DNA of 64,000 nucleotides from Rhodocyclales bacterium. GTDB lineage: Bacteria; Pseudomonadota; Gammaproteobacteria; Burkholderiales; Rhodocyclaceae. A program made the translations under genes and the position numbers. Shown piece by piece: positions 30,130 through 38,289 of the stretch. Location: the NCBI GenBank assembly GCA_016235745.1, contig JACRJA010000065.1, forward strand, positions 1 to 64,000, written 5' to 3'. Below the pieces are notes generated by a model. The model was given only the letters and a program-made list of their open reading frames with translations, searched no databases and had not been told where the DNA came from. Positions within the stretch are counted from its first letter, which is position 1. Every line of letters begins with the position of its first letter.

Positions 30130-31683
30130 ATGGACATGCAGGTGGCGAAAAAGAAGCTCGGCCTGAAGGAAAAATACCAGGTCATGACGCGGGATCTCAA
30201 CTGGACCCCGACCTACCAGAAGATGGAGGACATCTACCCTTACGTACATTACGAAGGGATCAAGATCCACGATTGGGACCGCTGGGAGGATCCCTTCCGC
30301 CTGACGATGGATGCCTACTGGAAGTATCAGGCGGAAAAGGAGAAAAAACTCTACGCCATCATCGACGCCTATGCACAGAACAATGGGCATCTCAACGTCA
30401 CCGATGCGCGCTATATCAACACCGTCAAGCTCTTCCTCACCGGCGTCAGCCCTCTGGAATACATGGCGCACCGCGGGTTTGCCCACGTCGGGCGGGCTTT
30501 CCCGGGGCCGGGACCGCGCGTGGCCTGTCTGATGCAGTCGCTCGACGAGATGCGCCACTTCCAGACCCAGGTCCACGCCATCTCCAACTACAACAAGTAT
30601 TACAACGGATTCCACGATTTCCGGCAGTGGCACGATCGGGTCTGGTACCTCTCGGTGCCGAAGTCCTTCTTCGATGACGCAATCACCGCGGGGCCGTTCG
30701 AGTTCATGGTCGCCATCGGGTTTTCCTTCGAATACGTGCTCACCAACCTGTTGTTCGTGCCTTTCGTCTCAGGTGCGGCCTACAACGGCGACATGGGGAC
30801 GATGGCCTATGGCTTCTCGGCCCAGTCCGACGAGGCGCGGCACATGACGTTGGGGCTGGAGGTGATCAAGTTCATCCTCGAGCAGGACCCGGATAACCTG
30901 CCCATCGTGCAGCGCTGGATCGACAAATGGACCTGGCGCGGCTATCGGGTGCTGACGCTGGTGGCGATGATGATGGACTACATGTTGCCCAAGCGCACCA
31001 TGAGCTGGAAGGAAGCCTGGGAGATCTACTTCGAGGAGAACGGAGGGGCGCTCTTCCGGGATCTCTCCCGCTACGGCATCCGCATGCCCAAGTGCGCGGA
31101 GACGATCCGCTTCGAGAAAGACCACCTCTCGCACCAGGCCTGGTGCACCTTCTACAACTACACTGCGGCCACGGCGTTCCATACCTGGATACCGACCGAA
31201 GACGAGATGCAGTGGCTCTCGGCCAAGTATCCCGACAGCTTCGACAAATACTACCGTCCGCGCTGGGAGTTCTGGCGCGAGCAGGCAGCCAAGGGGAACC
31301 GTTTCTACAACACCACCTTGCCGATGCTGTGCCAGACCTGCCAGATTCCCATGCTCTTCACCGAGCCGGGAGATCCAACCAAGATCTGCTATCGCGAAAC
31401 CGATTACAAAGGCATGAAGTACCACTTCTGCTCGGATCACTGCAAGGAGATCTTCGAGCACGAACCGGAAAAATACGTCCAAGCCTGGCTTCCGGTGCAC
31501 CAGATCTATCAGGGCAATTGCTTTCCCGAAGGAACCGATCCTTCGGCCGAGGGATTCGATCCGCTCAAAGCGGTATTGCAGTGGTACAACGTCGTCCACG
31601 GTCGCGACAACCTCGACTTCGATGGGTCGGAAGATCAGAGGAATTTCGCCGCCTGGCGCGCCCAAGCCACTCGAAACGTTTGA
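30130..31683 (+). CDS. dmpN: Phenol hydroxylase oxygenase alpha subunit DmpN
   Basis: A 517-residue catalytic subunit with the carboxylate-bridged di-iron centre that hydroxylates phenol to catechol. The two ExxH motifs are DEMRH (Glu near 140) and DEARH (Glu near 235). A C-terminal YHS-like zinc segment follows (LCQTCQIPMLF, KYHFCSDHCKEIF). The ATG at 30130 has AAGGAG eight bases upstream. Confidence 0.96.
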   Translation: MDMQVAKKKLGLKEKYQVMTRDLNWTPTYQKMEDIYPYVHYEGIKIHDWDRWEDPFRLTMDAYWKYQAEKEKKLYAIIDAYAQNNGHLNVTDARYINTVKLFLTGVSPLEYMAHRGFAHVGRAFPGPGPRVACLMQSLDEMRHFQTQVHAISNYNKYYNGFHDFRQWHDRVWYLSVPKSFFDDAITAGPFEFMVAIGFSFEYVLTNLLFVPFVSGAAYNGDMGTMAYGFSAQSDEARHMTLGLEVIKFILEQDPDNLPIVQRWIDKWTWRGYRVLTLVAMMMDYMLPKRTMSWKEAWEIYFEENGGALFRDLSRYGIRMPKCAETIRFEKDHLSHQAWCTFYNYTAATAFHTWIPTEDEMQWLSAKYPDSFDKYYRPRWEFWREQAAKGNRFYNTTLPMLCQTCQIPMLFTEPGDPTKICYRETDYKGMKYHFCSDHCKEIFEHEPEKYVQAWLPVHQIYQGNCFPEGTDPSAEGFDPLKAVLQWYNVVHGRDNLDFDGSEDQRNFAAWRAQATRNV

Positions 31684-31706
31684 ATCCGACCATTCGTTTA
31701 ACATGA

Positions 31707-31733
31707 GACGACGGCGTCAAGGTAGCCGTCGTC
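31707..31733 (+). other. Intercistronic hairpin between dmpN and dmpO
   Basis: A perfect nine-base stem (GACGACGGC with GCCGTCGTC) and nine-base loop lie in the only long gap of the upper operon. There is no U-run after it, so it is more likely an mRNA-stabilising or processing stem than a terminator. Confidence 0.5.
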
Positions 31734-31753
31734 CTTTCGGGAAGGAGACCGAC

Positions 31754-32113
31754 ATGGCCGTTGCCGCCATCCGTGAATATTCGTTCACACCGCTCGATCT
31801 CGAGGAGAAATTCCACGGGAACCGCCTCCTCTACGTGGGTTGGGAAGATCACCTGATGTTCTGCGCCCCGTTCGCTTTTCCCTTGCCATCCTCGATGACT
31901 TTCCGCGATCTGGTGGAGAAGGTGCTGCCGCCTGTCTACGGCTACCACCCCGATTTCGCCCGCATCGATTGGGCGGCGGTGCAGTGGTTCAAATCCGGTC
32001 AGCCGTGGCAGCCGCAATGGGACGAGAGCCTGGAGAAGAATGGGTTGCGCCACAAGGACGTGATCCGTTTCCGTACGCCGGGTCTGACCGGTCTGCAGGG
32101 CTCATGCAGTTGA
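31754..32113 (+). CDS. dmpO: Phenol hydroxylase oxygenase gamma subunit DmpO
   Basis: A 119-residue third subunit of the phenol hydroxylase oxygenase. It shows the family sequence FHGNRLLYVGWEDHLMFCAP and a C-terminus rich in charged residues (LRHKDVIRFRTPGLTG). The ATG at 31754 follows GGAAGGAG; the longer frame from 31622 would overlap dmpN and lacks such a site. Confidence 0.93.
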   Translation: MAVAAIREYSFTPLDLEEKFHGNRLLYVGWEDHLMFCAPFAFPLPSSMTFRDLVEKVLPPVYGYHPDFARIDWAAVQWFKSGQPWQPQWDESLEKNGLRHKDVIRFRTPGLTGLQGSCS

Positions 32114-32141
32114 GTACGCATCGAACCACCGGGAGAAAGGG

Positions 32142-33197
32142 ATGAGCCATCAGCTGACGATCGAGCCGCTCGGTCAGACGATCGAGGTCGAGGAGGGGCA
32201 GACCATCCTCGATGCGGCGCTACGTGCCGGCATCTGGCTACCCCATGCCTGTTGCCATGGCCTGTGCGCCACCTGCAAGGTGCAGGTGCTCGAAGGGGAA
32301 GTCGATCATGGCGAGGCATCGAACTTTGCGCTGATGGATTTCGAGCGCGAGGAAGGAAAGACGCTTGCCTGCTGCGCCCGGCTCGAGAGCGACGCGGTGA
32401 TCGAAGCGGAGGTCGACGAGGACCCCGACGCCGAGATCATTCCGGTGCGCGATTACACCGGCACCGTCAACCGGCTCGTCGATCTCACGCCAACCATCAA
32501 GGGGGTGTTCATCACGCTCGACGAGCCGCTGCACTTCCAGGCGGGGCAATACATCAACCTCGAGATCGACGGCGGACGGCTCACCCGGGCGTTCTCCTTG
32601 GCCAATCCGCCTTCGCGCGCGCAGGAGGTCGAGCTCAACGTCCGCCTCGTGCCTGGTGGGGAAGGGACGACCTGGATTCACACGCAGCTCGCTGTAGGCG
32701 AGCGCATCCGCCTCTCCGGCCCCTACGGCCGCTTCTTCGTGCGCAAGTCCGCGCCAGGCGACCTCATTTTCATGGCTGGAGGCTCGGGGCTGTCGAGCCC
32801 CCGTTCCATGATCCTCGATCTGCTGGAAAAGGGGGATCGGCGCAACATGACGCTCATCTACGGGCAGCGTCGCCGCGACGAGCTCTACTACCACGAGGAG
32901 TTCGTCGAATTGGCCCGTCGACACCCCAATTTCCGCTATGTGCCGGCACTCTCCGATGAACCGGCCGAGTCTCCATGGGAGGGGTTTCGCGGCTTCGTGC
33001 ATGAGGCCGCCAAAGCGGCCTTCGGCGGCGATTTCCGCGGTCACAAGGCGTATCTGTGCGGACCGCCGAAGATGATCGAGGCGTGCATCGCCACTCTGAT
33101 GCAGGGAAGGCTATATGAGCGAGACATTCATACCGAGAAATTCATCTCGGCGGCCGACGCGCAACAGGTGCGCAGCCCCTTGTTCCGCACCCTGTGA
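32142..33197 (+). CDS. dmpP: Phenol hydroxylase reductase DmpP
   Basis: A 351-residue electron-transfer component. An N-terminal plant-type [2Fe-2S] ferredoxin domain (CCHGLCATCK near residue 36, fourth cysteine in LACCARL) is followed by an FAD domain (RAFSLANPP) and an NAD domain (DLIFMAGGSGLSSPRSMI, YLCGPPKMIEACI). It passes electrons from NADH to DmpN. It is the last gene of the upper half-operon. Confidence 0.96.
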   Translation: MSHQLTIEPLGQTIEVEEGQTILDAALRAGIWLPHACCHGLCATCKVQVLEGEVDHGEASNFALMDFEREEGKTLACCARLESDAVIEAEVDEDPDAEIIPVRDYTGTVNRLVDLTPTIKGVFITLDEPLHFQAGQYINLEIDGGRLTRAFSLANPPSRAQEVELNVRLVPGGEGTTWIHTQLAVGERIRLSGPYGRFFVRKSAPGDLIFMAGGSGLSSPRSMILDLLEKGDRRNMTLIYGQRRRDELYYHEEFVELARRHPNFRYVPALSDEPAESPWEGFRGFVHEAAKAAFGGDFRGHKAYLCGPPKMIEACIATLMQGRLYERDIHTEKFISAADAQQVRSPLFRTL

Positions 33198-33222
33198 AGG
33201 AGAAGTGCCGAGGGCGGTGTGC

Positions 33223-33924
33223 TCAGGAGTGCAGGGTGAAGAAGTCGCTCGGCATGTGCCGGACGGCTTCGAGCGTGCGCAGGATGTGGTCGCGCAGCAC
33301 CGCTGCGGCGCCGGCCGCATCGCGGCGCAAGGCCGCTTCGAACAGGGCTTGATGTTCCGCATGGACGTCGCGCGGGATGGGGCGACGGAACACGCTCAGG
33401 CGCCGGTAGCGCTCCGACTGGCGGTAGAGGATGGACTGGAAGTGGATCAGCCAGCGCGAAGGGCAAGCCTGGATGAGGCTCTCGTGGAAGAGGCGGTTGC
33501 GCAGCTCCCATTCCGCCACCGCTGCGTGATCCTGATCCAGGCGCTCCTCGGCGCGGCTCAGCAGATGAAAGGCCGAGACGAGCTTCGCTTCCCATTCCTC
33601 GCCGCCAGCCTGGATCGACTGGCGCAGCGCCTCGGTCTCGAGCAGGACCCGGGTGCGGGTGATGTCCTCGAAGTCGGCCAAGGACATCGGCGCAACGCGA
33701 AACCCCCGCTGCCCTTGCACCAGCACGAGGGCATCGGAGACCAGACGCAACAGGGCTTCACGCAGGGTGCCCGCGCCCACGCCGTAGCGGTCCTTGAGAT
33801 GTTCGACGCGCAGCTTCTCGCCTGGAGCGAGGATGCCCTCGACGATGTCGTTGCGCAGGCGTTGATAGGCCGCTTCGACGAGGGTGGTCGGTTGGGTGGG
33901 AGAAGGAATGGTTCGGTCGTTCAT
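33223..33924 (-). CDS. GntR-family regulator with FCD domain (AphS-like)
   Basis: A 233-residue GntR protein of the FadR/FCD subfamily. A winged helix-turn-helix occupies about residues 15-80 (YQRLRNDIVEGILAPGEKL, GVGAGTLREALLRLVSDALV), and the rest is an all-helical FCD effector domain with likely metal-binding histidines (FHESLIQACPS, AEHQALFEAALRRD). Comamonas has a GntR repressor, AphS, in its phenol cluster, and this position between the upper and lower genes suggests the same job. It faces against both neighbours. Confidence 0.88.
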   Translation of the reverse strand: MNDRTIPSPTQPTTLVEAAYQRLRNDIVEGILAPGEKLRVEHLKDRYGVGAGTLREALLRLVSDALVLVQGQRGFRVAPMSLADFEDITRTRVLLETEALRQSIQAGGEEWEAKLVSAFHLLSRAEERLDQDHAAVAEWELRNRLFHESLIQACPSRWLIHFQSILYRQSERYRRLSVFRRPIPRDVHAEHQALFEAALRRDAAGAAAVLRDHILRTLEAVRHMPSDFFTLHS

Positions 33925-33941
33925 GGGAATGAAGGAAAAAG

Positions 33942-33966
33942 TCGAGTCGCATTATATCCGACTCGA
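33942..33966. promoter_or_regulatory. Inverted repeat over the gntR -10 box
   Basis: TCGAGTCG and CGACTCGA, separated by nine bases, enclose the minus-strand -10 hexamer TATAAT (33951-33956) of the gntR gene. A protein bound here would block gntR transcription, consistent with autoregulation. The arms share a CTCGAG core with the palindrome at 33985. Confidence 0.5.
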
Positions 33967-33980
33967 GGGCGCAAGAGCGC

Positions 33981-34009
33981 TTGTAAATCTCGAGATTTTG
34001 TGTTGTAAT
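33981..34009 (+). promoter_or_regulatory. Sigma-70-like promoter of the lower operon
   Basis: TTGTAA, a 17-base spacer and TGTAAT form a reasonable -35/-10 pair upstream of the DUF336 gene. The spacer is almost filled by the palindrome at 33985-33998, so a repressor bound there would exclude RNA polymerase. Confidence 0.55.
33985..33998. promoter_or_regulatory. Candidate GntR operator of the lower operon
   Basis: AAATCTCGAGATTT is a perfect 14-base palindrome within the spacer of the lower promoter. A 12-of-14 copy occurs in the upper promoter at 28438-28451. Confidence 0.65.
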
Positions 34010-34046
34010 CAAAAAAACGATATGGGTCGATAAAAAGGAGGAGAGG

Positions 34047-34496
34047 ATGGAGCTGGAGGTTCCGAGCACGACCCTGAGCTGGGAAGCGGGACACACGGCC
34101 GTCGCGGCTGCGGTAGCGCACGCACAGCGGCTCGGAGTGCGCATCAACGCGGCCGTATGCGACGCGTCCGGCCTGCTCGTTGCCTTCCTGCGCATGCCGC
34201 TTTCCTTTCCCCAATCGATCGAACTGGCCATCGACAAGGCACGTACGGCGGCCGGTTTTGGCTTTCCGACCTCGGCCTGGATGGCGGTGTGCGGCGAGGA
34301 TGAGGCGATGAAACTCGGGTTTTCCTCGCGAGCGGGGTTGATCGTATTCGGCGGCGGGGTACCGATCCACCATGACGGCCGCGTCATTGGCGGCATCGGC
34401 GTCTCTGGCGCCTCCGCCGCCCAGGACGAGGAATGCGCCCGCGCTGCTTTGGCTACTTTGGGTCTGTCGGAGGGAACTGAAGGGGATGCACCCTAG
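34047..34496 (+). CDS. DUF336 (HbpS/GlcG-like) protein
   Basis: A 149-residue member of the DUF336 family (GlcG, HbpS, PduO C-terminal fold). Features are AVAHAQRLGVRINAAVCDASG, AIDKARTAAGFG and VIGGIGVSGASAAQDEECARAAL. Genes of this family recur in aromatic catabolic clusters, but the role there is not settled; heme or corrinoid binding has been shown for relatives. AAGGAGGAG precedes the ATG. It is the first gene of the lower half-operon. Confidence 0.8.
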   Translation: MELEVPSTTLSWEAGHTAVAAAVAHAQRLGVRINAAVCDASGLLVAFLRMPLSFPQSIELAIDKARTAAGFGFPTSAWMAVCGEDEAMKLGFSSRAGLIVFGGGVPIHHDGRVIGGIGVSGASAAQDEECARAALATLGLSEGTEGDAP

Positions 34497-34514
34497 CGAA
34501 GAGCGGAGGAGAAA

Positions 34515-34955
34515 ATGGAGACGATAGAGAGGGTAGAACCCCTCCGCAGGAGAGCCCTGCCCGTGAACGCCGAAGCGAGCAGCAACCAGGGGGAGCATGA
34601 AGTGCTGCTGGTTCAGACCGGCGAGGTCTACACCTGTAGAGAGCACGAGACGTTGCTCGAGGGAATGTGCCGCCTGGGACGCAGAGGGATCCCCGTCGGT
34701 TGTCTCGGCGGCGGGTGCGGCATCTGCAAGGTCCGGGTGCTGCGGGGCGAGGTGATTTCGCTCGGGCCGATCAGTAGGGCTCATGTCAGCGAGGAGGAGG
34801 AACGGCAAGGATACACCTTGGCGTGTCGCGCTGCAGCCAAAGGGGCGGTCACGCTGGAGGTGGTCGGCAAGATGCAGAGATCTTTTTTTCGCGGTTTCGC
34901 CGTACAACAGGATATTTCACGCACGAAAGAAGGAGGAGCATCATGGGAGTCTTGA
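34515..34955 (+). CDS. dmpQ: [2Fe-2S] ferredoxin DmpQ (XylT-like)
   Basis: A 146-residue plant-type ferredoxin of the XylT/DmpQ group that re-reduces the active-site iron of catechol 2,3-dioxygenase after oxidative inactivation. The cluster ligands are in [12 protein letters not shown] and TLACRAA. It is longer than the typical 110 or so residues, with an N-terminal extension of about 30 residues and a C-terminal tail. The tail overlaps the start of dmpB by 13 bases, which ties the two in translation. Confidence 0.88.
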   Translation: METIERVEPLRRRALPVNAEASSNQGEHEVLLVQTGEVYTCREHETLLEGMCRLGRRGIPVGCLGGGCGICKVRVLRGEVISLGPISRAHVSEEEERQGYTLACRAAAKGAVTLEVVGKMQRSFFRGFAVQQDISRTKEGGASWES

Positions 34956-35887
34956 GGATGGGACATGCCAGCCTGCGCGTCATGGATATCGACGCAGCGG
35001 TGCGGCATTATGAAGACGTGCTCGGGTTGAAAACCACGATGCGCGACAAGAATGGCAACGTCTACTTGAAGTGCTGGGACGAATGGGATAAATATTCCTT
35101 GATCCTCACCCCTTCGGATCAGGCCGGTCTGAACCACGTCGCCTATAAGGTCGAGAAGGAAGAGGATCTCGACGTCCTGCAAAAGCGTATCGAGGAGTAT
35201 GGCATCTCCACCGAGATGCTGCCCGAAGGCAGCCTTCCGTCGACCGGGCGCATGCTGAAATTCTTGCTGCCCAGCGGCCATGAGATGCGTCTGTACGCGA
35301 CGAAAGAATACGTCGGCACCGAGGTCGGCACCGTCAATCCCGATCCTTGGCCCGACGGGCTCAAGGGGGCGGGGGTGCACTGGCTCGATCATTGCCTCCT
35401 CATGTGCGAGCTCAATCCGGAGAAGGGCATCAACCACGTAGCCGACAATACCAAATTCCTGCAAGAGGTGCTCGACTTCTTCCTCGTCGAGCAAATCGTC
35501 GTCGGACCGGAAGGTTCGGTGAAGGCAGCCACTTGGCTCGCGCGCACGTCCACGCCGCACGACATCGCATTCGTCGGTGGTCCGCGCATGGGGCTGCATC
35601 ACATCGCTTTCTTCCTCGATTCCTGGGAAGACTTGCTGAAGGCAGCCGACGTGATGGGCAAACACCGCACCAAGATCGACGCTGGGCCGACGCGCCACGG
35701 CGTGACGCGCGGGGCCACGATCTACTTCTTCGATCCCAGCGGCAACCGCAACGAGACGTTTGCCGGGCTCGGCTATCTCGCCCAGCCGGATCGTCCGGTG
35801 ACGACCTGGACCGAGGACAAGCTCTGGAGCGGCATTTTCTACCATACCGGTGAGGCGGTGCCGTCCTTCACCGACGTCTATACCTGA
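34943..35887 (+). CDS. dmpB: Catechol 2,3-dioxygenase DmpB
   Basis: A 314-residue extradiol dioxygenase that cleaves catechol to 2-hydroxymuconic semialdehyde. It has two vicinal-oxygen-chelate domains. The start is [19 protein letters not shown] and the iron ligands lie in [20 protein letters not shown] and the C-terminal glutamate near [14 protein letters not shown]. It follows the strong site AGGAGGA. A strong terminator lies just after it. Confidence 0.95.
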   Translation: MGVLRMGHASLRVMDIDAAVRHYEDVLGLKTTMRDKNGNVYLKCWDEWDKYSLILTPSDQAGLNHVAYKVEKEEDLDVLQKRIEEYGISTEMLPEGSLPSTGRMLKFLLPSGHEMRLYATKEYVGTEVGTVNPDPWPDGLKGAGVHWLDHCLLMCELNPEKGINHVADNTKFLQEVLDFFLVEQIVVGPEGSVKAATWLARTSTPHDIAFVGGPRMGLHHIAFFLDSWEDLLKAADVMGKHRTKIDAGPTRHGVTRGATIYFFDPSGNRNETFAGLGYLAQPDRPVTTWTEDKLWSGIFYHTGEAVPSFTDVYT

Positions 35888-35894
35888 TGAGGGC

Positions 35895-35926
35895 GCGGCC
35901 GGGCCTCGTCGGCCCGGCCGCTTTTT
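35895..35926 (+). terminator. Strong intrinsic terminator inside the meta operon
   Basis: A perfect 11-base GC stem (GCGGCCGGGCC with GGCCCGGCCGC) with a five-base loop is followed at once by TTTTT. It separates dmpB from dmpC, which lie on the same strand, so most transcripts from the lower promoter should end here. Confidence 0.85.
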
Positions 35927-35956
35927 CACGTTTCCCTGTCCAACACAAGGATGATC

Positions 35957-37411
35957 ATGAAAGAAATCCGCAACTTCATCGACGGCGCTTTCGTGGCTAC
36001 CGGCAAGACCTTCGAGAAACGCTCTCCCGTGGATGGGCGGGTGATCGCCTTGGTGCATGAGGCTGGCCAGGCCGAGGTCGACGCTGCGGTGCGGGCGGCT
36101 CGTGCAGCCCTCAAAGGACCCTGGGGAAAACTGACGGTGGCCGAGCGCGCCGAGCTCCTCTACGCCGTGGCCGACGGCATCAATCGGCGTTTCGACGAAT
36201 TTCTCGCGGCCGAATGTGCCGATACCGGCAAACCGATGAGCCTGGCGCGCCACATCGACATCCCGCGCGGCGCGGCCAACTTCAAGGTCTTCGCCGACGT
36301 CGTCAAGAACGTGCCGACGGAATTCTTCGAAACGCCGACGCCCGACGGCAAAGGCGCCCTCAACTATGCGGTGCGGCGCCCGGTCGGCGTGGTCGGTGTG
36401 ATCTGCCCGTGGAACCTGCCGCTCTTGCTCATGACCTGGAAAGTCGGTCCGGCGCTGGCCTGCGGCAACACGGTGGTGGTCAAGCCCTCCGAAGAAACGC
36501 CGCAGACGGCCACGCTGCTGGGCGAAGTGATGAACGAGGTCGGCGTCCCGAAAGGGGTCTATAACGTCGTGCACGGCTTCGGCCCGCAATCGGCCGGAGA
36601 GTACGTCACCACCCACCCGGAAGTGAATGCCATCACGTTTACCGGCGAGACGCGCACGGGCGAGGTCATCATGAAGGCCGCGGCCCATGGCGCGCGTCCC
36701 GTCTCGCTCGAGATGGGCGGCAAGAACCCGGGCATCGTCTTCGCCGACTGCGACTTCGAAGCGGCGCTCGAAGGGACGATGCGCTCGGTGTTTGCCAACT
36801 GCGGCCAGGTGTGCCTCGGAACCGAGCGCCTCTACGTCGAACGTCCCATTTTCGAGCGCTTCGTCGAGGCGCTCAGAAAAGGCGCCGAAAATCTGAAACT
36901 GGGGCGTCCTGAGGATCCCGAGACCAACCTCGGACCGCTCATCTCCCACGAGCATCGCCGCAAGGTGCTCTCGTACTATGAAAAAGCCAAGGCGCTGGGT
37001 GCCACCGTGGTCACCGGCGGTGGCATTCCCGACATGCCGCCGGAGCTCGCCGACGGCTCTTGGATCCAGCCCACCATCTGGACCGGGCTGGGCGACGATT
37101 CCCCCGTCGCACGGGAGGAAATCTTCGGTCCCTGCACCCTGATCCAGCCGTTCGACGATGAGGACGAAGTGATCGCCCGGGCGAACGACACCGACTATGG
37201 CCTGGCCTGTGCGATTTGGACCAAAGATCTCTCGCGGGCGCATCGCGTCTCTGGGCAGATCGAGGCCGGGCTCGTGTGGGTGAATTCCTGGTTCCTGCGC
37301 GATCTGCGCACCCCCTTCGGCGGCATGAAACAATCCGGCATCGGCCGGGAGGGAGGGGTGCATTCCCTCGAGTTCTACACCGAACTCAAGAACGTCTGCG
37401 TCAAATTGTAA
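35957..37411 (+). CDS. dmpC: 2-Hydroxymuconic semialdehyde dehydrogenase DmpC
   Basis: A 484-residue NAD-dependent aldehyde dehydrogenase of the oxalocrotonate branch. It shows MKEIRNFIDGAFVATGKTFE, WNLPLLLMTWKVGPALA, FTGETRTGE, LEMGGKNPGIVFADCD and the cysteine in FANCGQVCLGTERLYVE. I prefer ATG 35957 (MKEIRN), which is six bases past AAGG; the upstream ATG at 35951 abuts that site. It is the first gene after the terminator. Confidence 0.95.
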   Translation: MKEIRNFIDGAFVATGKTFEKRSPVDGRVIALVHEAGQAEVDAAVRAARAALKGPWGKLTVAERAELLYAVADGINRRFDEFLAAECADTGKPMSLARHIDIPRGAANFKVFADVVKNVPTEFFETPTPDGKGALNYAVRRPVGVVGVICPWNLPLLLMTWKVGPALACGNTVVVKPSEETPQTATLLGEVMNEVGVPKGVYNVVHGFGPQSAGEYVTTHPEVNAITFTGETRTGEVIMKAAAHGARPVSLEMGGKNPGIVFADCDFEAALEGTMRSVFANCGQVCLGTERLYVERPIFERFVEALRKGAENLKLGRPEDPETNLGPLISHEHRRKVLSYYEKAKALGATVVTGGGIPDMPPELADGSWIQPTIWTGLGDDSPVAREEIFGPCTLIQPFDDEDEVIARANDTDYGLACAIWTKDLSRAHRVSGQIEAGLVWVNSWFLRDLRTPFGGMKQSGIGREGGVHSLEFYTELKNVCVKL

Positions 37412-37425
37412 AGAAGAGGAAAACG

Positions 37426-38289
37426 ATGAGCGAAAACAACCCTGAAATCGGACGCAGCATCGTCGCCGCCGGGATTCGTACCAATTACCACGACGTGGGT
37501 AGCGGGTTTCCCGTGCTGCTCATCCACGGCTCCGGGCCTGGCGTCTCGGCCTGGGCCAACTGGCGGTTGGTGATGCCCAAGCTGGCGGAAAAGTTCCGGG
37601 TGATCGCTCCCGACATGGTGGGGTTCGGGTTTACCGAGCGCCCGCAAGGCTACACCTATTCGCTGGACCACTGGGTCCAGCATGCCCTGGGGCTGCTCGA
37701 TGCGCTCGGCCTCGAGCAAGTCGACCTGGTGGGTAATTCCTTTGGCGGAGCGCTGTCGCTTGCGCTGACGATCCGCTACCCTCAGCGCGTCCGCCGGCTC
37801 GTGCTGATGGGCAGCGCCGGGGTTCACTTCGAGCTCACGCCGGGTTTGGATGCCGTGTGGGGCTATACGCCCAGCTTCGAGAACATGCGCAAGCTCATGG
37901 ACCTTTTCGCCTGGGATCGGAGGCTGGTCAATGATGAACTGGCCGAGCTGCGCTATCGCGCCAGCATCCGTCCGGGGTTTCAGGAAAGTTTTTCCGCCAT
38001 GTTCCCCGCGCCGCGCCAGCGCTGGGTCGATGCGCTCGCCAGTCCGGAAGAGGCGATCCGCGCCATTCCGCACGAGACCTTGATCATCCACGGCCGCGAA
38101 GACCGCATCATTCCGCTCAAGACTTCGCTCACCCTCTCCCAGTGGATTTCCCGCTCGCAGCTGCACGTCTTTGGCCGCTGCGGTCACTGGACGCAGATCG
38201 AGCACGCCGAGCGCTTCGCCCGGCTGGTGAGCGACTTCTTCGCCGAGGCGAGCGCCGACGAACCCCGTCCCCTGGAAGGAGCGGCATGA
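37426..38289 (+). CDS. dmpD: 2-Hydroxymuconic semialdehyde hydrolase DmpD
   Basis: A 287-residue alpha/beta hydrolase that splits the ring-cleavage product in the hydrolytic branch. It shows HGSGPGVSAWANWRLVMP, the nucleophile in VGNSFGGALSL, the aspartate in HGREDRIIPL and the histidine in FGRCGHWTQIEHAERF. AAGAGGAAAACG lies before the ATG. Confidence 0.94.
   Translation: MSENNPEIGRSIVAAGIRTNYHDVGSGFPVLLIHGSGPGVSAWANWRLVMPKLAEKFRVIAPDMVGFGFTERPQGYTYSLDHWVQHALGLLDALGLEQVDLVGNSFGGALSLALTIRYPQRVRRLVLMGSAGVHFELTPGLDAVWGYTPSFENMRKLMDLFAWDRRLVNDELAELRYRASIRPGFQESFSAMFPAPRQRWVDALASPEEAIRAIPHETLIIHGREDRIIPLKTSLTLSQWISRSQLHVFGRCGHWTQIEHAERFARLVSDFFAEASADEPRPLEGAA

Noticed and set aside
36160-36363. 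Short minus-strand frames within dmpC
   Set aside because: They are antisense shadows of the aldehyde dehydrogenase and have no start signals.
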